Source of the DNA: Skeletonema tropicum
Lineage: Eukaryota > Bacillariophyta > Thalassiosirophyceae > Thalassiosirales > Thalassiosiraceae
DNA: 64,000 nucleotides
NCBI GenBank assembly: GCA_037178625.1
Contig: CM074135.1
Span: forward strand, 746,001 to 810,000
Reading direction: 5' to 3'
The notes beneath the pieces were generated by a model. It worked only from the letters and a program-made list of their open reading frames with translations. It did no database searches and was not told the DNA's origin. Shown piece by piece: positions 29,433 to 42,200 of this stretch (position 1 is its first letter; every line of letters begins with the position of its first letter). Both the position numbers and the translations under genes were made by a program.

Positions 29433-29999
29433 CTACGATACGTCAACATCTCCGATATGCTTCGAGTCATTAGAAGAACGCAAAGAAGCAGACATCGACT
29501 TGGCTGTACTAACTAACTCAACGTCTTCAAGATCGTCATCTGCTGTTGTCATACGGCTTTCAGCAGCAGGAGGTGGAGGAGGTTCATTCATCAAGGCTCT
29601 ACTCTCGCTTTCACCAAATGATGATAAACTCGACCTTGCGCTCCTGCTGCTAGCAGCGATAGTAGACGCTTGCGTCTGAGTCCGCTTTCCCTCCCACTGG
29701 CTAGCGTACGTCGCCGCGGATACCACGAAGATGAAGGCAATGCCAAGGTAAAAGAAAGCCCATAGCAGCGTTTCTTGTCCACCGACTCGAGTTGATGTCA
29801 CACCCTTCAGCAATAGAAGATACAATCCGCACAAGAAGGAATAGAAACAGGTATAGAAGAGGAAGAGTTTAGGTGCGAGAGAAAGAACCTCTCTTTTCAT
29901 TTTTTTAATGCTGGATCGCCTCCGTCGGGAACGAGAAGATCCCTTCTCCTCCTCGAATGCGGTGTCCGCATTGTACACGTCGTCATCTGCTTGCATCAT
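29433..29999 (-). CDS. Two-span membrane protein, unknown function
   Basis: 188 residues from the first ATG at 29999. An acidic then strongly basic head (SRSRRRRSSIKKMKRE) is followed by two membrane spans, LFLFYTCFYSFLCGLYLLLL and LLWAFFYLGIAFIFVVSAATY, and a Ser-rich cytosolic tail with a PPPPP run. The layout (short N-terminus, two spans, disordered tail) recalls beta-like accessory subunits or tetraspan fragments, but no motif supports either. Convergent with the coiled-coil gene, 108 bases between stops. Confidence 0.6.
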   Translation of the reverse strand: MMQADDDVYNADTAFEEEKGSSRSRRRRSSIKKMKREVLSLAPKLFLFYTCFYSFLCGLYLLLLKGVTSTRVGGQETLLWAFFYLGIAFIFVVSAATYASQWEGKRTQTQASTIAASSRSARSSLSSFGESESRALMNEPPPPPAAESRMTTADDDLEDVELVSTAKSMSASLRSSNDSKHIGDVDVS

Positions 30000-30229
30000 T
30001 TTTTGCAAGGAAGGAAGCAAGGAAGCACGGACAGGAAGGAAGGTTGATGATTCAAAGAGATTGCGAAAATGACGTTCTCTGCTTCGGCCAAGGGAATACT
30101 GGGGTCAAGGGAATACCTTCGGCGCTAGAAAAAAAAATCGATTGAGAATTTTCAAACTCACTTCGGCCGAAGAGCGAATGAAAGAATAAATTCTCACTCT
30201 CTCAAGAAAAGAATAGAATCTAATCTCCA

Positions 30230-33200
30230 ATGTCCTTGACGGCAAGGCACCATTGGTGTGCCGAGCGAATCCTCTTTTGTTTCTCTTCCAATGAGGATAA
30301 GGAGAACAATGATGGAATCGATAACTCACGAGTCCAATCTTTCATGCGAAAGCCAAAGAATCTCAACAAATTCAATGATTTCTTCTCAGGAAGAGGTCCA
30401 TCTGCTCTTTTTGTCCACTACCAGCCTCGACACACTAGTGAGCTCGAGGCACTAGATCAAAAGATCAATGGTGGACCCACCTCTCCCAAGCAGCAAGGAG
30501 CGAAGCGATCGGAGCTATTCGTTAGCAGCGGTGATTCGGTCCTGATGAATTCGAGGTGCTGCTACTTCCTGCGGCAGGGTGATCAAGTAGATGCATCCAT
30601 CGCCAATGATACATCGCTACTCTACGGAGAAATCCTCGATTCGCCGCTGGAAACTATCAAGTCATTGTTGTCATCCACTTACGTTCCACTATTTGCAGAA
30701 TCATCTGAATGGGGCGACACCAATGAAGAGCAAAAGGCTGATTTCAATGACGAAATGAACAAGTTTGTCCAGAACTTGTCCGTGGCCGTTGAGAGTATCT
30801 CGGGGGGCCTTGAACTTCGTGAGCTTGAGAGTAGTCACTTTGACTCGTCTCTTTCAGAGGAGCAACCTGCAGAGGGACAAACTCTCGAAGAGAAAGCCCA
30901 ACAGGAAGCTGAAACAGTCGCCAAGTTGGAGAAGCTTCTCGATGAATGGTGCGGTCAGGTCGAGGGCTACATGGAATCTCGTGACAAGAATAGTTCACAG
31001 CAGCAGCAGCAGCAGCAGCAGCAACTAGAAGGCCCCAAGGCTGAGATTGAATTTTGGAGATCAAGAAGGCAACAACTGTCGTCGATTTCAGAACAGTTGA
31101 AGCGGAAAGACTGCAGATACGTCGTGAATACTCTCTCAACATACACAAAGAGCATCAAACTGCATTCAAAGAAGTCATCAACTGTTGCTCTACTGCGACG
31201 ATGGAAGCAAATTGAGACTGATACCACCGAGGCGTTGAACGAGTCTGAGAATAATTCCAAATATCTCTCTACACTATATCGATTCATTGAGCCCCTCTAC
31301 TCCGGAACGGCTCAAGGTATTGTTGATACACTTCCGGCATTGTTGAATTCGATCAAGGTAAGTGAGCCAATGTATTATCATGAGCAAGATTTGATATTTC
31401 TACGCTGACATGTTGTTGTACACGCCCCTCATCTTCTTTCTCGCACACACAGATGATTTATACCATTTCACGATATTACACCACCGAAGAGAGAGTGACC
31501 AACATGCTTTCAAAGATCACGGATCAAATGATTATTCGTTGCACACAAAATATCATTAAATGCAATGGAGGGAAGGAAGATCTGTGGGTGATGGATTCAG
31601 CGGTACTTATCAAGTCTCTTGAATCTGGAATCAAGCTCAACGAATCTTACCAGGAAGAGTACCGATCAATGAAGCGCAAGCAGGAAGTTAGTTCTAGCGA
31701 CAAGCCATTTGATTTTAACGAGATGCAAATATTTGGAAAGTTTGACCTCTTTTGTAGGAGACTAATCAAGTTGATCGATATGTTTTCGACGATCGAGGAG
31801 TTTACAGCTTTATCAGAGAACAAGCTGGAGGGAATGGAGCCATTGATCGACCAATTTATGCAAATCAAGCAAGAGTTTCGAGCCAAGAATCATGACTTGT
31901 TAGACTATCACAACAACAAGTTCGATCGAGACTTTGTTGAGTTCAACGTTAGAATCTCTGAATTAGAAGGTGCCATGCTGCAGTTTGTCGACCATTCCTT
32001 TGAGAAGATATCATCTGTCAGTCACTCGTTGGATCTCTTGCACAAGTTCCAAAATATCCTTCAGAGAGAGTCACTCAAAGCAGACTTGGATTCCAAGCTC
32101 AAGCTTATCTTCATGAACTACGGCTTGGAGCTCGAAAAGACACAGCAACTCTACGAAAAGTTGAAGCATAGTCCTCCCATTCCTCGTAATGCCCCTCCCG
32201 TTGCAGGAAGCATCATGTGGTCACGTCATTTGCTGAAACGGATCGAGGAGCCGATGAAGCGATTCGAGGAGAACCAAAACGTCTTGGAGGGGAAGGATGC
32301 CAAGAAAATTATCAAGATGTACAACAAGATTGCACGCACTCTTGTGCACTTTGAGTTCTTGTGGACAAATGCTTGGACATCACAGATCGACGAAGCAAAG
32401 GCTGGCCTCCACGCAACGCTCATCATTCGCCACCCCGATGATAATAAACTCTACGTGAACTTTGATCAAGACATTTTTCAACTCATTCGAGAAGCGAAGT
32501 GTTTGGATAGGATGGGCATTGACATACCCGAAAGTGCCAAGATTGCTCTTATGCAAGAGGAGAAGTTCAAGACATTTTACAGGCAGTTAAATTGGGCACT
32601 TGCCGAGTACGATCGTGTCGTTTCGGAAGTCATCCCGGTCACTGCTATGGTGCTTAGACCTCACTTCAAGGATATGGAGTGGAAGCTCAGGCCTGGAATG
32701 ACAACTTTGACATGGACATCGTTGAATATCGATCCTTACATCAACCACATACAAGCCGGTTTGAAGAAGCTACAAGAGCTTGTAAGCTGCGTCAACGACA
32801 TTGTTGAGAATCGCATCGAGACGAATCTCAAGATTGCTTCTCGTACGCTGCTCGTGGATCTGCCTGAGGACGCCTCTTTTACCGTATCAGAGTTTGTTTC
32901 AATGCAGCAGACCCACATCAGTGGAAAGTCTCGACTACTTCAGGACAAGAACATGGAGGTTGAAAATGCTGTGAACGATCTCATCCAACAAATCTCATCG
33001 TATCACTTTGAATCTCAACCAGATGACGCCGTTGAGATTGTCCCAGCAAAGGATATTGCCAAATTGCGTGATCATTACAACCATTTCATGTACCAGGCTT
33101 TACTTCATTCGGCCAAGACCTCGTTGAATACGCTGAAGAAGCGCATCGGCTCTCGGAAAGGCACCAGCATCCTCACAGCATCGCAACGACCATTCTTTGA

Positions 33201-36200
33201 TGTAGATGTGCAACTCATTCCACCCAATGTCTTGCTATCCCCCTCACTTGATGAGATCCAAAAGTGTATCAACGAGTCTGCAAAGGCTGTTCTGGCATGC
33301 TACAAGAAGATCAAAGATTGGGGCTACTTTACCTTGCCCGAGGAGGAACGATCCGATCACACCTTCTTTGTTCGCATCACTAAAGATATTGAGCTTGTCA
33401 AGGTAGCGTTGCTCCTTACCGGCTGTATCCAGGGCGTTCGAAATACAGTAGCTGAATATCTAGACTCGTTCAAGAAGTACGACTGGCTGTGGAAGATGGA
33501 TAAAGATGAAGCCTACGATAAGTTTGCCAAGACCGAGCCATCTCTCGAAACTTACGAGGCCAAACTGGCTTACTTTGGTTCGATCGAGAAAGAAATCGGA
33601 GCCGTCAGCTCAATCCATATTATTGGAGCTCTTTCTCTCAATACGAAACATCTCAAGACCCACCTTCGAGAAGACTGTCACAAGTGGACGCTCAAGTATT
33701 CTGAAAAGCTACACACCCGAGCCAAGGCAGAGCTTGACGTCATGACTGAATACAACCGGGTAACAATGGGCAAGCTGAGTCGAAAAGTGGAAGATCTTGA
33801 CTCTCTGGGATTCATGATGCAAGTGCTCAAGGAAGTGAGAGAAAAAGAGAGCTCAATTGACATGGATATCGATCCCATCATGGATATGTATCAAATGCTC
33901 GAGTGTCACTTGCCGTCTGGCTTTATGGAGAAAGAGGAAATTGACAACAAAACAGTGCTTCGATCCAATTGGAAGAAGTTGGTTGCGCAGTCACTTGCTA
34001 GGACGGATGAGCTTTCCAAGACTCAGATTGGATTCAAGGATGGCTTGACCAAAGATATTGCCGAGTTCAAGGCAGATGTCCAAGCCTTCCAGGCCGACTT
34101 TACTCACAATGGCCCACTCGTCAAGGGACTTGCCCCTATGGATGCAGTAGATCGATTATCTCGCTTCAAAGAGGAGCTCAGGATTCGCAAGCGCAAGTTT
34201 GATTTGTATCACGGGGGTGAGATTCTATTTGCTCTTCCTCATCAGGAGTATCCCGGCCTTGAGAAGGTCACAAAGGACGTAAAACTTGCATCTCTCCTCT
34301 TTGATCTGTACGTGGATGTGATTCGTTCTATCAATGAGTGGAAGCTCAACACATGGGAGTCTGCAGCAGCCAACGTGTCCGACATGAGTGATATCATCGA
34401 ATCCTACGCTGGAAGATTCAAGAAGCTTCCAGGAAAATTACGTGATTACGAGTCGTTTGCAGCACTGCGGAAAGAGATCGAAGACTTTCAAACGATTTTG
34501 CCCCTGTTGGCAGAGCTTTCGAAGGACTCAATCAAGGCTAGGCATTGGGATGAGGTCATGAAAATTTGCAACACAACCTTTGAAGTCGTCGGCAATCCCG
34601 AGCTGAAGCTACAGACACTACTTGAAGCAGATTTGGTGTCGGCAAAGGATGAGATTGAGGAGATTACAGATGGAGCTGATAAACAGCTCAAGATTGAGAA
34701 TCAGCTTGCTGAACTGAGCACTCAATGGAAAGCGAGAGAATTTGACTTTGTCGAATGGAAGGATAGAGGTGTTTTCATTCTCAAGGCAACCCCGATGGTA
34801 ATGGAAGAGTTGGAAGAGGCTCAAATGAATCTGCAGACCGTCCTAACAATGCGTCATGTAGCTCCTTTCCGCAATGTGGCCCAAGAACTTCTTGGATCTC
34901 TCTCGGAAACCTCTGACACACTTGAGAGCTGGGTGAAGGTTCAAATGATGTGGTGTGGGCTTGAATCTGTATTCACAGGAGGTGATATTGCCAAGCAATT
35001 ACCCAAGGAAGCAAAGAAGTTTGCCAAGGTCGATAAGGATTGGGCAAAGATTATGACCAAAGCCAGCGAATGTAGGAATGTTGTGGAGTGCTGTGCTGAT
35101 GAACTGCTGCAGAATACCCTCCCGACGATGTATAGCGAGCTGGAGAAGTGTCAAAAGTCTCTCGAGGGATATCTTGAACAGAAGCAAAAAGCCTTTCCTC
35201 GGTTTTACTTTGTCTCCAACGCCAAGCTTCTCACAATCCTATCTCAAGGTTCGGATCCTCTGGCAATGAATGAGTATTACGAGAATGTCTTTGATGCTAT
35301 TCAATATGTGGAGCATGATAAAAAGGACAAGACGATCATTCACAAAATCCACGGCGACGGTGGAGTGGGTCACGAGGTCGTACCCTTTATCACCCCCGTC
35401 AAGGCGGTCGGGAATATTGAAGATTGGCTAACTACCCTACTACAAACAATGAGACTAACTATGAAAGATCACGCTAGACAATGTTCTGCTGGAGTGTTGG
35501 ATGTTCAGAGTGATCTCTCCAAGCTCCGACCACTCGTTGATAAGAATATTGCTCAGTTTGCATTGCTTGCAATTCAAATAATGTGGACATACGAAACACA
35601 GACGGCGCTAGAACAATGCAGAACGAAGAAGAATGCAATGAAGGAGAATAGTCAAAGGCAGCTACAAGTCTTGTCGGAAATGTCTAGCTGGTGCCTTCAA
35701 GACCTTGGTACCAAGGTAAACAGGAAGAAGATTGAGACCTTGGTTACTGTTCACGTTCATCAACGAGATATTGCCCAAGAACTTGCACAGCTAGTCCGAA
35801 GCAAGAAGGTGCATGATGCAAATGACTTTGACTGGTTGAAGCAGGCTCGATTCTACTGGCGACCAAATGCTGCGGACGAGGTCAACAACGATGGAGCAAC
35901 TGTGGTATCAATCACAGATGTCGACTTTAATTACCAGTACGAATATCTCGGGTCGAAGGAAAGGTTGGTCATCACTCCCTTGACCGACAAGTGTTACATT
36001 ACACTCGCGCAGGCGCTTGGAATGTACTTTGGAGGAGCTCCTGCAGGACCAGCAGGGACGGGAAAGACCGAGACTACCAAGGATTTGGGAAACACTTTGG
36101 GAATCTTTGTTGTTGTGACCAACTGTACGGATCAGATGAAGTACACTGACTGTGCAAAAATATTCAAAGGTCTTTGTCAGGGAGGGCTTTGGGGCTGCTT

Positions 36201-39200
36201 TGATGAATTCAATCGCATCACATTACCAGTCTTGTCTGTCGTCGCGCAACAAGTACTAGCGATTCAGAATGCAAAGAAGCAGGGCGTGGAATTCTTCCAG
36301 TTCCCTGGAGATCCGCAAAACGTGGCAATCCAACCCGCTTGTGCATTCTTCATTACAATGAATCCTGGCTACGCTGGAAGGCAGGAGCTTCCAGAGAACC
36401 TCAAGGCATTATTTCGTGGAGTGGCAATGATGGTGCCTGACTTTCAAATCATCAAAAAGGTCAAGATGTGTTCTGTTGGATATAGCGACTTTGATTTGCT
36501 CTCTACCAAATTCTTTTCATTGTATGCAACATGTAAGGAACAGCTCAGCAATCAACGTCATTATGACTGGGGTTTACGTAATATTCTCTCCGTCCTTAGG
36601 ACAATGGGTGCGACAAAACGTGAGAATCTTGACAAGCCCGAGGCATTCCTTGTGTACCAGACTGTTCGAGACATGAACCTTTCCAAGCTTGTTGCACAAG
36701 ATGTACCACTATTTTTGTCTCTCTTGGCTGACTTGTTTCCTGGCATGAGCCCACCTCCGAAAGGAAATTATCCGAAGGAAGAAGCGATCCTTGAGAAAGT
36801 AGTGGAAAAGTATGGCCTCGTGCATCACGATGATTGGGTATTAAAGGTGAAACAATTGTACGAGACGACCAAGGTACGTCATGGCATCATGCTTGTCGGT
36901 CCATCTGGGGGTGGCAAGTCGTGTATCTTCAAATGCCTCAAAGATACGTTGCAGGAGAGCGATGGAATCCAATACAAGGATGTTCGGTTCAACCCCAAAT
37001 CAATCCGAGCTCAAGAAATGTACGGTGAAACGGATCCAATGAGTGGTGAATGGACCACGGGAGTTTTTGCTGCCATTTGGGCAAAATACAACAACCGAAA
37101 TAATAATTTCAACACATGGATCATTGCGGATGGTCCCGTGGATGCCATTTGGATCGAGGATCTCAATACAGTGCTCGATGATAACAAGATTTTGACGCTT
37201 GCCAATGGCGACCGCATCCCAATGACCGACAACGTGAAGATTATGTTTGAAGTGGAAACGCTTGTGAATGCATCTCCAGCCACGGTATCTCGAGCTGGAA
37301 TCATTTATGTCAGTGATACGGACTTGGATTGGGGCCCAGTTTTGGAAGCATGGGTGCGTAAGAGACCAGACTCTGATCGACAGACACAGTTGAGATCACT
37401 GATTGAAAAGTGGCTAGGCAAGAGCACTCCTACAGATCCAGGTCCATGTTTTAGCTTCTTGCAGCGAAACACGTCAGAAGTCATGAAAGAAGGTCGTGTT
37501 GGAAGAATATCCAGCTTCTCACAGCTATTCCAAGGCTTGACGGAAGATCAAGATGCTACGATGTCAATGTCGACGGAGGCGTTAGAGAGGGTATTTGTTT
37601 ACTGCCTCTGCTGGAGTGTTGGGGCCCTACTTGAAGCGGAAGACCGCATGAAATTTGATGCCTGGCTACGTGAACGTGATCCTGCAGTGATGCCAAAAGT
37701 GGACGAGGGGGAGACAATCTTTGAGTACTTTGTCGATTCATCAAGTGGAGAATGGGAGAAATGGAAGCCTCCACAATGGACATATCCCAAGGGCGAACGC
37801 CTCGACTTTTCCAACCTTCTTGTCCCCACGATGGATTCCACAAGAGCTCAACACGTCATTAGGACGATTCATAGCCAAAAGGTTCCAGTTCTCGTGGTAG
37901 GAGCAGAAGGGACAGCAAAAACAAGCACACAACTCATGTTCATTGGAGAGCAAGATCCGAACCACATGCTGACGAAACGAATCAACTTTTCATCTGCCAC
38001 TACACCTGGAATGGCGCAATACTCTATCGAAGCCGAGTTGGACAAACGAGGTGGGAAGAACTTTGGTCCACCCAACGGGAAGAAGATGACAATCTTCTTT
38101 GATGACGTATCGATGCCGGAAGTGAACAAATGGGGTGACCAAACTACTCTTGAGCTGGTGCGTCTACTCGTGGAATACGGAGGATTTTACTTCCTTGACA
38201 AGGATAAGAGAGGAGACTTCAAGACTTGTGAAGATCTGCTATACCTCGCAGCCATGCAACACCCTGGTGGAGGCAAGAATGACATCCCCAACCGGCTCAA
38301 GAGGAACTTCTTCATCTTTAATCTTGTGTTGCCAAGCATTACAAGTATCAATGATATTTATGGTCAAATGCTTGATGGACGCTTTACAGGTCAAGACTTT
38401 GATGCGGAGACACTTGATGTTGTTGGTAAATTGACCGATGCTACTATCCGTCTCTGGAGAACGATGAAAACAAAAATGCTTCCCACTCCTGCCAAGTTCC
38501 ATTACGTGTTTAATATGCGCGACTTGAGCAGAGTCTTTCAAGGCATCTTATTCACGCCGAAGGAATCTATTCTGGAGGGTGGCTTGCGAGCCAAGGAAGG
38601 CTTGCTGGAGAACTTCTCGCCTCAAAATATGCTTTTGGGTTTATGGCGACACGAATGCGATCGAGTCTTTTGCGATAAGCTTGCTACGGAAAAAGATAAG
38701 GATAGTTATGTCACCTACATCAACGAGATAGGGCAAGATGTCTTTGGCCAAGAACTCTACAATAATGCCTGCTCAAAAGAAAAGTTTATGGTCAGTTTCC
38801 TTCGTGATGACATTTACGATGAAGATGAGATACTCGTGGAGGAAGCTCCCAAAGTTTATGAAGACGGAGGTTCTCTTGAAATGATCAGAGAACGTGCTTG
38901 TATGTTCCTGGACAAGTACAATGAAGAGTACCCAGCGAAGCAGATGGAACTCGTCTTGTTCGAAGACGCATTGAAACACATGCTACGAATTAGTCGATTG
39001 CTCGAAATACCTCGTGGTAGTGGCTTACTGGTGGGTGTGGGAGGCAGCGGAAAACAAAGCTTGACTAGGCTGGCATCGTTTATTTCAAGAGCAATGTGCT
39101 TCCAAATCACACTCACCAAACAATACAATCGTAATGCGTTGATGGATGACATTCGCATCTTGTACAAGAATGCTGGTCACAAGAATCAGCCAACCACATT

Positions 39201-42200
39201 CCTCTTCACTGAGAGTGAAATCAAGGACGAGGTCTTCCTTGAAACCATCAACTCAATACTATCTACTGGCGAAGTACCAGGTCTCTTTGCAAAGGATGAA
39301 ATGATGGCAATGACTGCTGACATCCGCTTAGACTTTCTGCGAGACCGACCAGGCGAGGAAGAAACACAAGACAATCTGCGGCAATACTTTACAGATCGAG
39401 TGAGAGATAACTTGCACATAATTCTCTGCATGTCTCCAATGAATCCAAAGTTTCCTATCCGAGCTCGCAAGTTTCCAGGATTGGTTAGTGGTCCGACGAT
39501 TGATTGGTTCTTACCTTGGCCCGAAGAAGCTCTCGTAAGTGTTAGTCACGGCTTCATCAAAGACTTTCCACTGGATTGTTCTGAAGAAGTCAAGTCATCG
39601 CTCATGACGCATATGGGGGTAGTTCACAAGATGGTAACAGACGTCTGCGATGAATACTTCAACAGTATGAGACGTCAAGTATATCAGACGCCCAAGAGTT
39701 ATCTCAGCTTCATATCGGCTTACAAAGCCATGTACCACAAAAAGCTAGAAACTCTCAAGGAGAAGGAAAGTCGAGTCAACCTGGGATTGGAGAAACTAAT
39801 CCAAGGAGCCAAAGATGTGGAGGCAATGAAGGTTGTATTGGCATCCGAGCAAGTGAAACTCGAAGAGGCCACTGTGAGTACGAACAAAATGCTCGAAGGC
39901 CTCGAGGTTAGTTCCGCCGAAGCAAAGACTGAGGGAGAACAAGTGTCTGGCATCAAAGCAAAGTGCGAAGCTGATGCTGCCAGGATTGCCTTGGAAAAAG
40001 AAAGTTGTTCAAATGATCTTGCCAAGGCGCAGCCCTTTGTCGACGAGGCAAATGCTGCCATTAATAGCATCAAGCCTGCTCACATCGGAGAAATCAAGAA
40101 GCTGTCAAATCCAAGTGATATTATCAAATTAGTGTTTGACGGTGTCCTGATTCTCTTTCAGCTGCCCCTTAGCAAAATCCAACCTACCAAAGTCAACATC
40201 GCCAAGACTGAGATTGATTGGTTTGAGCCCAGTTTCAAGGAAGCTCTGAAAATGATGAGCAATCCAAACTTTTTGAACCAGCTGGTAGAGTTTGGCAACA
40301 CGGGTAAAGACGTGATGAACGACGAAACGATTGAATTCTTATCAGTGTACGTCGGAGTCGAACAATTCAATCCGGCCGTAGCCAAGAATGCGAGTACCGC
40401 AGCAGAAGGTCTTTGCACCTACGTTAGAGCAATGAAGTACTATCATGAAGCAAGCAAGATTGTGAAGCCCAAGTTGGAAGCTCTAGCAGTCGCGGAAGGT
40501 CAGATGGAAGCAGCCAATAAGGCTTTAGCAGTGGCCGAGGGTAGATTAGCGGCATGCAATGAAAAGCTCAACGAGCTTCAACGACAATTTGACGAACAAA
40601 TGGGGAAGAAGCGAACAATCGAAGAAGGCGCCATGGCGTTACAAAAGAAGATGAACCAAGCATCTGCTTTGATCAATGGACTGGCCGGGGAGCGTGCTCG
40701 ATGGACTGAGGATGCAGCAAACTTTAGCGATCAAAAACGACGTTTGGTTGGTGATTGTGCAATTGGATGCGCCTTTATGAGCTATTGCGGTCCATTCAAC
40801 CAAAAATTCAGGGACTACATGATCAATGAAAAGTTCACAGCCGATTGTCTTGCTCGCAATGTTCCAGCTACACAAAATTTAGATGTCATTTCATTCCTTG
40901 CGGATGTAGGCACGATTGGCGACTGGAATATGGATGGGCTTCCTACCGATCCACTTTCTATCCAAAATGGTATTCTTGTTACGAGTAGTACACGATTCCC
41001 TCTGTTGGTAGATCCACAAGGTCAAGCATTGAATTGGATCAGGAATAAAGAGACTCCCAATTTGCCATCTTGGAACGGACAACATGTTGTTGAGCTGTCG
41101 GATCCCAAATTGAAAGACAAGTTGGAATTTTGTATGGGCGATGGCAAAAGCCTCATTATTGTTGGCGTGGAAGATGAAATCGATCCAATGCTCGATCCTG
41201 TCTTGGAGAAGCAATTTATAAAGAAAGGATCTCGAATGTATGTGAATGTCAGCGATAAGATGATGGATTACGATCCAAACTTCAAGCTGTACTTCATCAC
41301 TCGATTGCCCAACCCAAGCTTTAGTCCCGAGCTTCAAGCGAAGACAACTTTGATCGACTTTACTGTAACACAGAAAGGATTGGAAGAGCAATTGCTTGGC
41401 AAAGTCATTAGCAAGGAGCAGAAGGCTTTGGAGGAGCAGTTAACGCAAGTGCTCGAAGAAGTGAATGCCAACACGAAGAGTCTGATGTTGCTCGATGCTA
41501 GTCTGCTAGAACGACTGACAAGCAACACTGGTAATTTACTAGATGACGAAGAACTCGTATCCGTCTTGGCCAATACCAAGGCGAAGGCAGCAGAAGTCAA
41601 TGCCAAGCTCATTGCTGCCGATGAAACAAGATCAAACATTGCCGAGAAACGGGAACAGTTCCGACCAGCAGCTACGAGAGGATCTGTCCTTTACTTTAGT
41701 ATTGTGGAAATGAGTTTAGTGAATGTCATGTATCAAACAAGTCTGGTTCAGTTCCTCGAGCTGTTCATGGGTTCCATGGACAAGGCAGACAAGGCCACGC
41801 TGGCCAGCAAACGAGTCTCGAATATCATCGAGACAATGACATACATGACGTACCGTTACATCAATCGTGGCCTCTACGAGCAAGACAAAGTTGACATTTG
41901 TTCTCCTTGTTACAATGAAAATTCTTGTCGCTGCGGGCCATTTGAAGAATAGTGACGTTACGCTGCTTTTGAGAGGTGGAGCTGCACTGGATATCAACAG
42001 CGTCCAAAAGAAGCCATTCCAATGGATGGGTGATGAAGTATGGCTCAATATTGTTCAACTAAGTGAGAGCAATCAATTCTACTCAAATCTAATCAAGGAC
42101 ATGGCTGCCAATGAGAGTGAGTGGAGGAGCTGGTTTGAGGACAATCAGCCAGAGCAGGTGCCGATTCCAGATTACGAAAAGAGACTTGCCGATGAATCCG

